64,000 bases of DNA, taken from positions 62,001 to 126,000 of the forward strand of contig CAMCMU010000002.1 in NCBI GenBank assembly GCA_945876035.1, in the 5' to 3' direction. The notes under the pieces were generated by a model that did no database searches, was not told the origin of the DNA, and saw nothing but the letters and a program-made list of their open reading frames with translations. The position numbers were made by a program, and so were the translations under genes. Below, piece after piece: positions 39,001 to 48,900 of the stretch (the stretch's first letter is position 1; every line of letters begins with the position of its first letter). The stretch is from Schlesneria paludicola DSM 18645 (GTDB taxonomy: Bacteria > Planctomycetota > Planctomycetia > Planctomycetales > Planctomycetaceae).

Positions 39001-42000
39001 GTCAAGAGCGAGTGGATGTCCTCGACGCACCGGAATGTGTACCACGGATTGTCGCCGATCGCTCCCGATGAATTGAGCATGGAGCTGTGGCAGTTGACGC
39101 AGATCCGTCTGTTGTGGTGGTGCACGACGGGGGTTTCTTTATTTGTCGGCATGATGATCCGTATGAGCGGGTGGAATTGCCGCACGCGGCTGTTGGTATA
39201 CGGCGTCGCCATGCTGTGCGGATTGGTGGTGTGTGGACCTTCACCTTATGCCGAGTTCGGTGGAAGCGTCATCAGCGGAATCCTGCTTTCCTGGCTGCTC
39301 CCCAGACGATCCCTTTTTAGAATCTCTCCCGTCTCGTCAGTGATGACTCCAGTGGGTAGCACTCAAAGTTATGAGATTGGTGTTCCTACGGGAGCGGCCG
39401 TTCTGTTTGTGGTCGCGGCACTTGCGATCAGCCGTACGGTGGGTGGTTTGGCTCAGGAATCGCCTCGCGTCCCCCGTCAGTCGCCTGAATCACCAGCGGC
39501 AAACGTCAGCAACCCAGCGAAACCTTTATTCGAGGCCGATTCCGTTCGGGAGGCATTGAACGCGACGGGGCCTGCTGAATGGCCACGAGCCAAAGTCTAC
39601 GTTCTTGTCGATCAGGCGGGTCTCCCCTCAACCGGTCAACCGGTGGTGTACGTAGCACCAAGCACAATTGCCATGTTGCAGATCAACGCGAAAACGACTC
39701 AGCCGACTCCTGATTGGTTGATCGAATCAGCGCGGCTTCGCGGAACCGTTACGGACCGTGGGGTGGTCAATATTCAGGCCAAGTTTCGAGTCCACCTCCT
39801 CAACGAGTTTGGTGAAAAACGTATTGTCTTTAAAATTGCCGGTGCTGTGCTTGCTGGGGAAGGTGCTTGTCGGGTCAACGGGCAAGCCCGCTCCGCGGAA
39901 ATGACCCCCGACAGTCAGGGAATCGTCGTGACCTGTTCACCGTCGGATCTCGGAAATCAACCGATCTCGTCTCAGACAATCGCACTCGATGTTGAGCTTG
40001 ATCTGAAACAGATTGTGAATCGGACGTCCTTGGGAGGAAGTTTTTCGGCAACTTTACCGGAGGTCTCCGATACGATCTGGACCACGATCCTGCCTGCGCC
40101 GACTGAGTTTATGGAATTGAATGGTTCCAGAGGATCTTCGTTGTTGACGCCGGATCGACGTGAAATTGAATCTCATTGTGGTGCGGTCTCGCAAATCGAG
40201 GTGCGATGGTCAGAGACTCCTCCGGAATCCGTTCCGTCGGTCATGGATGTCTCCCTCTTGCAAGTACTCGACATTCGATCATCACTTGCCGAGTTGCGAT
40301 TTCGAGCGAAATGCCAGCCGATGAAGGGCCAATTCGACTTTGTCGAGTTTGATCTGCCTCGCGGATGCCTGATCCGTGAAAGTGACATCCAGGCAGACGA
40401 CCTGCTACACGCGACAGTGTTTGTTGCGTCTGATGGGGCCACAAAATTGAGGGTACTATTTACAAAACCTCAAGAGAAGGCATTTACCATCAAGGGTCTG
40501 TTTTCGGTTCCCACATCCGATTCCAGCTCTTCTGTCCCCTTGCCGCATTTCCGAATGGCCAAAATCCCAGGCTCGCGTTTGACGATGCACAAAAATTGGT
40601 GGTGGCTCAAAACACCGGCAGAATTTCATTTGGACACGCAAAATTTAGATTCCGAATTGGTGAGCGGAATCACTTCGAATGACTTTCTAAACGCCTGGGG
40701 CGAATTACCCCCGACCGGTGGACCACATGTAATTTTCCAACCGCGTGAAGGTGAAACTCCGCAATTTGCAATTTCCCCCACGATACCACGCCGCCGAGTC
40801 ATTCAATGGACGCAGACCGGGACAATCGGTGCGCATCACTTGGACTGGACGCTTGAGGCTCGCATCGAGGTCTCTCAGACTCCTGTCTACCAACATGTTT
40901 TGCTTCTCGACAGGCGTCTAGAAATCGAGTCCATTTCTGTACGGGAAAATGGTGCCGAGCGTTTAGTCCGCTGGTCAAAAACAATTCAGGGGACATCACC
41001 GGCTCGTGTTGTGCTGCTTTTAAGTGATCTCGCCACCGGCTTGCAGGAACTGCGGTTAAAGGCCAGTCTTCCCGTGAATCAAGGTTACATTGTTCCTTTG
41101 CCCTATGTGCGTTTTGAAGAGGCGGCTGAGGTCGTTGATTCTGCTTGGGAACTGTTTCGTGAACCGGATGTGGATGTGGACCTCCTTCTGGCTCCGGGCA
41201 TTCCGCTCGTTGAATCTGCCAGAGAATCTTCAATTCAAGACCGTCCGTTACTCGTGACGCGTTACCACACATTCGATCCTGATCCAAAGTCCTCGATACG
41301 AGTCTCTTCGCGTCACGCACCCTGTCTGTCGCGGACAGCGATTGTGTTATCCCAACAAAGCGATCGTGTCTGGAGAATGACAGGACGTTTCTGGTTGACT
41401 CCCTTGGGTCAATCGCCGCGGCGATTGGGAATGCACTTCCCGGCAAAGTTTACGGATTCGTCTCGTGTATCAGTGGAGAATGCCAACGGAACGTGGCAAG
41501 AACCGGTCGAGGGATGGCGGCGTCTGGATTTGGCTCTTTCACCGGATCCAGCGGAAGTCACGGTGTCATTCGAGATGGTGATCGAAGAACCAACAAACGG
41601 CCCGTGGGAGTTGCCTTGGCCGATCGCGTTACAAGCCTCCTCCGATGAACGCTGTCTGATTATTGTTCCGTCCGAACTCTGGAAGCCGATCATTGGAACA
41701 GGACTCACACGGGATGAAATACCAGAATGGGCGGATCTGTTTTTTGAAGAACATTCAACTCCCAAGAACGCGACCGCCTATCGGCTAGAATCTGCTGGGG
41801 CAGCACTCCAGCGTCAATCGATTACCACGGAAACGATCGACGATCCCGCGATCCGTTTGTTGAGCCATCTGCTGTGGCTCACATCGGGCGGCGGACGACA
41901 TGGGTCAAGTCAATGTTTTCTGTCTCACGTCCAAGAATCCATCGAATTCAACATCCCTCAAAGTCTGCGATTGCGGGGGCTCTTCCTGAATGGCCGACCG

Positions 42001-42843
42001 TTGGCTGTTCCCTTGACGACACAAGGTCAGATTCCTATTTCCTTCGCCGGAGAAGGGCAGGAGTCCGTCCTGCTGTTGATTTGGGAACAGCTGGAACCTC
42101 AATTCAGTCTGATTTCCAGAGTCGAACGTGATCTGCTTCCATGGCCGACCCAGGTGAAGGTCCTGCATTCGACCGTAACGGTATTACCCGACAAGAGTTG
42201 TCTAGTTCTGGGTCTCGGTGGACCGGATCAAACGCGGGGGATGGATGCCGCATTTGACCGCATTCAAATCCTTCTCGAACACCATAAATTGTTTCCAGTC
42301 GATACCCAGGGTACCGAAACCAACCGCACGCAAATGGACGAGATACGGACGCGTCTGATCGAACGTTTGCCTCGCCAGATTTCGCGTTCTACGACAATCT
42401 CAGCCGCTCAACATCCGCCAGCAAATCCCATCGTTACTCCTCTCAACGGACTGCAACGACCAGATCCGGACGAAAACCCTGTCGTCAACGTCTCGCCACT
42501 TTCTCTCATGACAAATCATTTTGTCGATCCTCCGGATGCATGGCGTGCCACGATCACAGTCGAAGAGCCGTGGATCAGTTTTTGGCTTCTTGATCGGCAG
42601 TGCTTGGTGCTTGCGATTGGTCTGCTTCTAAGTCTGACCGCCAGTCTCCTACTCCGAGGCTTAATTCGATTGAGCTGTCTCCAAAGGCTTGGTCTCAGAC
42701 GTGATCTCGCATGGCTTTTGTTGGGCACGATTTGGTGGCTCGTGTTGAAAGCCAGTGTTTTCGGATTTGCAACCGTCGTCATCGTCGCGATCCACGCGAC
42801 AATTCAACGGCTCAGGACAAACTTTCCGTCCGATTTGAATTGA
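36079..42843 (+). CDS. Giant exported membrane-anchored protein B (2254 aa)
   Basis: No family recognised. The layout is a signal peptide (VLLVFQLGVMSLTVWEASAE, ends near 40), a first beta-rich ectodomain to about 1005, a membrane block at about 1011-1075 plus one segment at 1104-1125 (GAAVLFVVAALAISRTVGGL), a second beta-rich ectodomain of about 1040 residues, and a C-terminal membrane block at 2168-2241 (LVLAIGLLLSLTASLLLRGL, DLAWLLLGTIWWLVLKASVF). The protein therefore looks like two protein-A-like units joined end to end. Few Cys residues occur and no catalytic motif was seen. Its ATG overlaps the stop of gene A (ATGA), so the two are co-translated and probably work as one envelope complex. 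Confidence 0.82.
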   Translation: MIHGRLRNRGLRCGVGPSMAVLLVFQLGVMSLTVWEASAEPLDSPLTKLLRIDIPEDRISDWPEEISQFTAMPRDEFERLLHAALNPENGPESVSITSAHYSATLVGNSLREGRATLSVQRIGSEPVRHPLGAFNLALEDLCWPDRPAVWGADAEGQSWVLADASAGVLNASWTAVGRSLPDEIGFELVLPNAVTSVIELKLPRDRLIRATPEARQINVEKDSDWNLWQIQLGGDHRCRLTIVARQDSPVRQSTVLFDHELEATVGEEDLRFQSRFELDIFDAPVSEVVFLVPSSAEVYAVTYGIETPLSWSRISKTELTVQLPSALLGRSRKICIDGLVANNPGQHTRQSPQITLKNGVFSAGRQLFTMLSPLQLQRARMTGFRQIEGVKLTAQAESFSYKQILPDAQLILDVRRPRASLNVQVTARLEMSEDSWMLTTDFDWTSLSGNVFQTAVNFPPDWEISNVRLISQSESATLAGWDAQPDSEGRTLLTMEFLEAIEPGRAHSVRVFATRRPVPEGQPIAVPLPFPRDCDSATSTLGLVIPRDLSPVVADELRLEQISALEASSVAGDETRQQQMADHHEFWYRSDQPESHGTLRFISKRRSVSAGIQIIVDASLSEYRERFQIHCDLGETPLDRLIVYLTQPGSEIRWSVLMPQRADVVAIRLPVTQHAFWGYPTTGEMWELRLPPFKSAQIKIEGERTSRWSESSKPALIFVPQSSGHSGRIQLRKLESMEILIDTRNLTPQSDVVDTSGQATDAVSPVEMKTWAFGAFDDELILRLDHKIRSLDCAPMASLSVRSLISADVQGFDYYRASIRLENGSVEETLHVRLPLPAQLLEVLVAGELITLSDRGGELTIPELNGVRRDVVELLYRVPSKATFVRGCRQIIIPHIDATVLQFEWEVSLPSNVRLYSEPKGIRLTHRLASSSWTERLFGPLGRADDEKVFHPMALDSWRQLLKPNTIPQVSLDDVKSEWMSSTHRNVYHGLSPIAPDELSMELWQLTQIRLLWWCTTGVSLFVGMMIRMSGWNCRTRLLVYGVAMLCGLVVCGPSPYAEFGGSVISGILLSWLLPRRSLFRISPVSSVMTPVGSTQSYEIGVPTGAAVLFVVAALAISRTVGGLAQESPRVPRQSPESPAANVSNPAKPLFEADSVREALNATGPAEWPRAKVYVLVDQAGLPSTGQPVVYVAPSTIAMLQINAKTTQPTPDWLIESARLRGTVTDRGVVNIQAKFRVHLLNEFGEKRIVFKIAGAVLAGEGACRVNGQARSAEMTPDSQGIVVTCSPSDLGNQPISSQTIALDVELDLKQIVNRTSLGGSFSATLPEVSDTIWTTILPAPTEFMELNGSRGSSLLTPDRREIESHCGAVSQIEVRWSETPPESVPSVMDVSLLQVLDIRSSLAELRFRAKCQPMKGQFDFVEFDLPRGCLIRESDIQADDLLHATVFVASDGATKLRVLFTKPQEKAFTIKGLFSVPTSDSSSSVPLPHFRMAKIPGSRLTMHKNWWWLKTPAEFHLDTQNLDSELVSGITSNDFLNAWGELPPTGGPHVIFQPREGETPQFAISPTIPRRRVIQWTQTGTIGAHHLDWTLEARIEVSQTPVYQHVLLLDRRLEIESISVRENGAERLVRWSKTIQGTSPARVVLLLSDLATGLQELRLKASLPVNQGYIVPLPYVRFEEAAEVVDSAWELFREPDVDVDLLLAPGIPLVESARESSIQDRPLLVTRYHTFDPDPKSSIRVSSRHAPCLSRTAIVLSQQSDRVWRMTGRFWLTPLGQSPRRLGMHFPAKFTDSSRVSVENANGTWQEPVEGWRRLDLALSPDPAEVTVSFEMVIEEPTNGPWELPWPIALQASSDERCLIIVPSELWKPIIGTGLTRDEIPEWADLFFEEHSTPKNATAYRLESAGAALQRQSITTETIDDPAIRLLSHLLWLTSGGGRHGSSQCFLSHVQESIEFNIPQSLRLRGLFLNGRPLAVPLTTQGQIPISFAGEGQESVLLLIWEQLEPQFSLISRVERDLLPWPTQVKVLHSTVTVLPDKSCLVLGLGGPDQTRGMDAAFDRIQILLEHHKLFPVDTQGTETNRTQMDEIRTRLIERLPRQISRSTTISAAQHPPANPIVTPLNGLQRPDPDENPVVNVSPLSLMTNHFVDPPDAWRATITVEEPWISFWLLDRQCLVLAIGLLLSLTASLLLRGLIRLSCLQRLGLRRDLAWLLLGTIWWLVLKASVFGFATVVIVAIHATIQRLRTNFPSDLN

Positions 42844-43053
42844 CCGTTACTCACCAAAGGGGTTCATCGTTCGTTTCAAGATTGTCACGACAACGGTCGA
42901 ACGCGTGTGTCGTGGAGGCGACCGACGACGATCAACCTCGGCGTTTTTTTGCAGTGTCTGTGTCTTGGAACGGTGTGACGGGACCGCCTCGCGCTCCCGG
43001 CGTTTGGTGCCGAAACCAAGGAAACAGACCGACCTCGGTCTTCAACCCAAGGG

Positions 43054-43096
43054 AATTGCTAGAGGGCCCGGTCCCCAAAGGGCTCTAGGGCAATTT
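43054..43096. terminator. Hairpin between convergent genes
   Basis: ATTGCTAGAGGGCCC and GGGCTCTAGGGCAAT form an imperfect stem with two small bulges around a 9-10-nt loop. It overlaps the stop of the minus-strand glycosidase-sialidase gene and lies 210 bp after giant gene B, so it may serve both directions. Confidence 0.4.
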
Positions 43097-45574
43097 CCAA
43101 CGTACGACATCCACTTGGTTGGTCCCTTTTGCGTCGCGATAGGAACATCCCGACAGAACATGTCCGTCGGAGAGTTGGACCGAACTGCCAAACCCACTGC
43201 CGAACGATTGACCGTCGTGCATGCGTTGACTCAGGATAATTCGATCCTGCGTAAAATCCACGTTGTGACCGGTCGGTGTCGTTTCGCTAACAGCTCCATA
43301 AATAAAACTTTGAGTCGGATGCGTCTTGCCAGCGAAGGTGAGAAGGTATCTCGCATCTTGAAGCCGGAGGAGTGATGGAGATCGTTCTCCATCAACATCC
43401 GATAGGGCCAAATTCCCATTCGACTGCCAGTTCAGACCTCCGTCTTCCGATCGGAAAAATCCGAAACCGCTGGTCGCCGAGAGATCGGCGGATGGTGCCA
43501 CCCCATTTTTCAGAAGTGAAACAGGTCCCTTCGCGATAGATTGAGAAAGACACTGCAGATTTCCATCGCCAGTCTCCCAAAAGACCGCCTCACCAAACCG
43601 AGGAGTTTGTGACGGCTTATTCGATGGGTCCACTGCTGACGTATTAGATTCGATCCAGCTCTCACCGTTGTCACGTGACTGCCATAAGGCGTTCCCGCCG
43701 TGGGCATCAGTGACGCCCAAAATCAGAGATCCATCTCGCAATTCCAAAATATTGCGGCTGGTGCGTGTTTCGGAGACAGGCCAAGCGTCTGTGATCTTTG
43801 CCGAGTTAATTCGTTTGGAACTCCAACGCTTCCCGCCGTCCTTCGATCGGTGAAGATAGCCGGTAGATTGTCCTGTCGTATTTCCGGTATCGTTTGTGAG
43901 AAGATAAGACGTAACCAGCAGAGTCCCATCAGAAATCACGGTTAGATACGGATCTCGGCCCAATAATGGAAGCAACTCCCGTGGACTCCAACTCCGGCCC
44001 TCATCCGTAGAACGGCAAAGGTACTGTTGGTCCTGCACTTTGCCGGGCTCCGCATCATCGTAAGTATGGAGCAGGATCAAAATCACGTGACCATTGGGCA
44101 TCACACCCAAGCTAGGATTGGCATCATTCGCAATTCCAATCGGCACTCGTTTTGCCGGAATTTGAGCGGGCAGAGTTTTCGTGTGTTGAACGCTTAGAGA
44201 TGTTTCCACAGGTCGAAAGTCGTTTAGTAATGATTCGTATTCAGTCGGCCAGAACCAGAGTTGGCTTCGATAGTCTCGAATCGCCCGAGGGCTACCGCAA
44301 ATAGACAGAAAATGTTTCTGAATTGCAGAACCGCCCATCCCGTATCCATAGTAAGCCTGCCATTGGCGTGGAGCCCTCGCTAAATGCAAATGAAAATACC
44401 AGTTAAACATGCTCAACCCATCGGCCCCCTCCGCATAAGAATCCAAAGCCAGTTTGCAAAATCCGTCTTTGTATTCTTGAAGTTTGTCCGTTTCACCAGG
44501 CTGAATCGGTCCTCGGTTGACAACGTCTCCGGAATCGTTCAGCCATGAAATTCGCGGAAAAATCGTCGGATAGATTCCGACATTGTGCCCTTTCGCCAGA
44601 TCCGAAAATTCGCGAGTGAATGGAAGACCCGGCCAATCCGGCCAGAACAAACTCGGGCAGATGTAGTCTACGAGGTCGTCTTGGACCCATGTTTTGACAT
44701 CGAGGCCGAGTTCCTTGCACGAAGAGTCGACATCACGGTGTTTAGACATCGATCCCGCGTAGTTGGCAACGTTCTGCGGGGTCTCTATCGAGGGTCCGAC
44801 CCGTACTCCAAGAATCAGCCGTTTTTTCCCCTTCCGTTTGGCAATCTCATCCAAAAGCTGTCGAGTTTCTCGCACCATGCGAGTCAGAATGGTGTGATTT
44901 TTGAGCGGATCCGAAATCATGTGCGCCCAGCGTCGAAAATCAAATTCGATACCGTCAATGTCATATTTTTCCGCAACCTCGCGAAAGATAGCCATGCGGT
45001 GTGCATAGACGATTGGATGAGCAGGATCGAGACAGAATGCCCCAGGAATGGCGAGGTGCTTATGCATGCGCCCGAAATCCTGGATTTCTAATCCCTTTTC
45101 GTAGAAATCTTCCGCATTCATGCGATAGCTTGCTACAACGGGAACACCGTGTTCGCGACACACATCAATCGTGATTTGAAAGGGATCTGTTCCCGCTTCA
45201 ATCATCTTGTTCATCACATCGGATTCGTCACCACCGATGTACTTGCTCCATGCCGTCGCTTCGTTGCTGCGGTAGATTACTGGGTCAGGGTTGCCGACAT
45301 TCTGTGCCATGATACCAGGATGTGCCTCCGCGATTTGGGCCATCACGTGACGATAATCGGAGATGATGCTTTTTGGTGATTTGCCGGCGTCTAATGCGTA
45401 GAGAACGTTGTTGGTATCATTATTAAAAATTGTACCGAACGAACGATTATCATCCGGTAAAGAATTGGTTTTCTGAGGATTTCCCGCATGCGTCACCGAA
45501 ATCAACGCTGCGAATCCGAGGACCCCGAACGTGACAACCGTCGTGGAGCAACGAACGGAATTTGATAACGGCAT
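43085..45574 (-). CDS. Exported glycosidase-like TIM barrel fused to sialidase-type propeller
   Basis: An 829-residue secreted protein (signal peptide ends near residue 30, VTHAG). Residues 45-430 look like a glycoside-hydrolase (beta/alpha)8 barrel of the GHL10/family-10-like type: IDGIEFDFRRWAHM at about 204 and RLILGVRVGPSIETPQN resemble its strand-4 and strand-5 regions. Residues 470-829 form a six-bladed sialidase-like propeller with four Asp boxes: STDEGRSW (522), SKDGGKRW (576), SRDNGESW (633) and SEDGGLNW (710). The usual sialidase Arg triad was not verified. It probably binds or cuts extracellular glycans. A perfect 24-bp palindrome lies 98 bp upstream, suggesting repression by a LacI-type regulator. 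Confidence 0.85.
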   Translation of the reverse strand: MPLSNSVRCSTTVVTFGVLGFAALISVTHAGNPQKTNSLPDDNRSFGTIFNNDTNNVLYALDAGKSPKSIISDYRHVMAQIAEAHPGIMAQNVGNPDPVIYRSNEATAWSKYIGGDESDVMNKMIEAGTDPFQITIDVCREHGVPVVASYRMNAEDFYEKGLEIQDFGRMHKHLAIPGAFCLDPAHPIVYAHRMAIFREVAEKYDIDGIEFDFRRWAHMISDPLKNHTILTRMVRETRQLLDEIAKRKGKKRLILGVRVGPSIETPQNVANYAGSMSKHRDVDSSCKELGLDVKTWVQDDLVDYICPSLFWPDWPGLPFTREFSDLAKGHNVGIYPTIFPRISWLNDSGDVVNRGPIQPGETDKLQEYKDGFCKLALDSYAEGADGLSMFNWYFHLHLARAPRQWQAYYGYGMGGSAIQKHFLSICGSPRAIRDYRSQLWFWPTEYESLLNDFRPVETSLSVQHTKTLPAQIPAKRVPIGIANDANPSLGVMPNGHVILILLHTYDDAEPGKVQDQQYLCRSTDEGRSWSPRELLPLLGRDPYLTVISDGTLLVTSYLLTNDTGNTTGQSTGYLHRSKDGGKRWSSKRINSAKITDAWPVSETRTSRNILELRDGSLILGVTDAHGGNALWQSRDNGESWIESNTSAVDPSNKPSQTPRFGEAVFWETGDGNLQCLSQSIAKGPVSLLKNGVAPSADLSATSGFGFFRSEDGGLNWQSNGNLALSDVDGERSPSLLRLQDARYLLTFAGKTHPTQSFIYGAVSETTPTGHNVDFTQDRIILSQRMHDGQSFGSGFGSSVQLSDGHVLSGCSYRDAKGTNQVDVVRWKLP

Positions 45575-45928
45575 AACGGTCTTTCTGAATGATTACGGTT
45601 TGAAAACGGCGGGATCCGGCCAATCATAAAGGAGTCTCTCAACTCTTCTCAAGCAGGCTCAGAATGCTAACGTTGATTGTGACGCGTCACAATCAATGGA
45701 GAAAAGTTTGCTGCGATGAATCGTTCTTGACGAGGTCAGTCGGAGTGGCGGCGATCGTTCGCTTTCCGATCGGATTGTTGCGGGACGAGCGCGTGGATGA
45801 TTCACAATGAGTTTGCCCAGAAATCGTCAGCAAGTCTCAGATTCGTTGCGGATCACGCAAATAGATTGTTTTCGTATTTTCACGAAGTCGCCGTACGTTC
45901 CTAATCCGCACATCCTCAAACCGCGGTG
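45575..45928. other. Gap upstream of glycosidase-sialidase gene
   Basis: Non-coding. It contains the 24-bp palindrome at 45673-45696. The minus-strand promoter of the 829-residue gene must lie here. Nothing else was recognised. Confidence 0.5.
45673..45696. promoter_or_regulatory. Perfect 24-bp palindrome, LacI-type operator candidate
   Basis: TTGATTGTGACG is followed directly by its reverse complement, with no spacer. The inner part, ATTGTGA-CGCG-TCACAAT, is the ideal lac operator except for the central four bases. It is unlikely to be a terminator because there is no loop. The CG centre and length fit a dimeric LacI-family repressor; TGTGA...TCACA half-sites also recall CRP-type boxes, but the CRP spacer should be 6 and is 4 here. 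Confidence 0.65.
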
Positions 45929-48900
45929 TCACGGTGTTTTCAGAGTATGCTGTTGAAATGAATCGAGAATCCGAACCACTCGGCGATGCATTCGTTCACG
46001 CATCTCCGCCGACCATCGGAACGTCGCGCAGCGCATAGAAGGGCGCAGCAGAATCAGTGACACTTCGCAGGGGGACGTACCACACCATTGCTCCAGAGCG
46101 TAAGCATAGATTCCCAGTTGTAATTCGTACGGAAGGAGCAATTCTTCATCCGGCGTCTCTGGAGCGATGTTCGTCGTTTTGTAATCCAGAATATGCCATC
46201 CCCCTTGAATATCTTCGTAGACCAGATCCATTGTTCCAACGATAATCCTCTGCTGTTCGCTCACCGCCGAAGAGGGGGGAAATCGAAAGGCAAATTCGAC
46301 TTCACGGTGTTGAGTTTTCGCTGAGGCTAAGTCATTCGCGATTTGTGATGCGAAGAGCGATTCCAGCATGAAATGAGCAGAAGTAAGAGCGTCGGGCCCT
46401 AAGCGATCTTTGTGATTTCCAGCAAGAACGTCGAATCGTCGTTTCCAATCACGGGGGTTGGTGAAATCGGTTTGTTCGAGAACAGCGTGGACGAAGGTTC
46501 CCAAATCTGTCGCTTTGTCCAAATCGACGAATGTGGTTTCATCGTCGTGGCCGGAGTTCAGCTTCCACGCGGCCAATCGATGACACGTCTCCGGCCCCGT
46601 TTGCAGGAATTCCAACTCGTGTCTTTCGAGTTGTGATACGCTGACTGGCGGGAGATCACTGCGGTCTCGCTCCCATTGACGAGACGACACGGGCGGTTCG
46701 GTCGGTTCGGAGAAAACGATCAGATCGTGTAACTCCGTCAGCGGGATCTGGCGTTCCGCATCGCGTGTTGAGCGTGGAAAACGCGGCGGAATTTTGTGGA
46801 CAAAGATATCCGGGATCAACGTGCGTCCGGCCGTCCCTCCTGAAGAGGATCCGAGCAGAGGATCCGTTTTGGGCAACCCCGTTTGGAGATTAAAGCGAGA
46901 TGCCACCAACTCTAACCAAGGATTCTTTGGACGGTGGTTCGGATCAATTCCCGCCGAAAGGATCAGGTGATCTGCGGCCCGCGTGCAGGCAACGTAAAGA
47001 AGACGAATCGTTTCCGCAGCATCGGCCTCACTCTCCCGGATCTTGAACATTTTCAGTCCGAGATTTTCGTGAGACACACCAAACATCTTCGGGAGTTTCA
47101 CTAAGGCACCCAAGTCTGGATGTAACACCGCCGACTTGCCAGTTGGTGGCCCCTGTCGATCCATGTCGGCGATGATCACCACCGGGAACTCCAATCCCTT
47201 TGATTGGTGGATGGACATCAAGCGAATGACATTCCCTGTTTCAGGAAGAGTCGTTGCGAACTCTTCCGCGATCTCTTCCAAGACGGATGTTTGCAGTCGC
47301 TCGACGAAGTCCTTCAGTGTAAACGTTTCTCCTTGGTCAAACTCGCTTGCCATCTCGATCAGTTTTCGAAGATTTGCGACTTTGCGGGGACCAAGATGTT
47401 CTGTCAGCAATGCGGCGTCGTATCCGGTGCGTTCCACGGCCATAGTCAGGAGTTTCGACAGCGGAATTCGATCTTTGGCCAATCGCAACTCGCTCAATAC
47501 CTGACAGGCAAAATGGAAACGTCGATGCTGTTCTTGATCGCGATCCTGCTCGAAATGATTGTCATTAACCGCAGCGGAGGGCTGCGGAGGTTCGATTGCC
47601 AACGGGGACAGAGTTGCTGAATTAATGGTCTGCGCCTCTCCTTGACTCCACAGCACGATGCTTGGCCAAAGTGACTGAATCGCATCGTCGCTCAAATTGA
47701 AGAGTGGTGAACGGAGAGTCCCGACAAGGCCGATTTTGTCGTCCGGGTCATTGAGGTAGCGACAGAGGTTCAACAGATCGAATACTTCTTGTTGAGCAAA
47801 GTAGGACTTTCCACCGACAAGATAATAATCGATCCCACCGCGTCGCAACGCCTCTTCGTACTCCTGCACGTTGGACAACGCACGGAAGAGAATCACGATG
47901 TCGCTCGCGGCAATTCGTCGAAGCGTCATCTGACCGCTTTTGTCTTTCTGGCGAATGCGGCAAATCGGATCAGAAAGGAGTTCCGCGCAACGTCCGGCAA
48001 TCCAGTCAGCCTCGCGCGCACGCAATGCGTCGGCTAGGATCTTCGATGATTTGTGATCCGTTTCCTCGTCGAGGGGGTCGTCTCCTCGGCTGTCCGTAGG
48101 AATCAATTCGACCACAGAGTCTTCTGAGGATTTGACGGCTGGAGAGCCTTCGCCGACCGACGGATTCAATTCGTCCCTGTCGCGGTCACTCTCCGCCAAC
48201 AGGAATTCAATGACGGGTGTCGGTGAGTACTGAACGGAATCAAAGGGAGTGAGGGGTTCGTAAGAGTCGCCCATCGCCTCCGCGAACACGTGATTGACGA
48301 AATTAAGAATCGCGGGCTGGCTGCGAAAATTCACACTCAACGGCAGTCGCCCCCGTTGGGGAATTTCACGTGTCAATCTGTCGAAAACACCGGGATCAGC
48401 ACGACGAAATCGGTAAATGGATTGTTTTGTATCGCCAACAAGAAACAACCGTCCTCGTGTCAATTCCGAACCACAAAGCATTCTGACAATGTCGGCCTGA
48501 ATGGGATCCGTATCTTGAAATTCGTCAACCATGAGCAGTCGAATGCCGGCCGCCTGACGTTGTCGAACGTCAACGTTATCTCGCAATAAATTACGGGCCA
48601 GCAGTAACAGATCGTCAAAGTCCAGTAGACCTTGAGAGTCTTTTGCCTGACGGAACCTCTCGCTCGTCAATCTCGCCAGACGCAATCCGCGGCCGGAAAA
48701 CTCCGTTGCTTGCTTGAGGTCCTCGGCATTAACCGACAGGGTTTTTTTTGTTTCGTCCGCCGCCTTACGAAGTTCGGTCAGACCACTCTTGATCAAGTCG
48801 AAGATGTCCGCTTGGGGCCAGTGCTTAAGCGTTCCGCCACCTTGAACACGGGCATGCTCATGAATGCTCTGCAACGCGGAAAGGGGGTCTTTCCATGACG

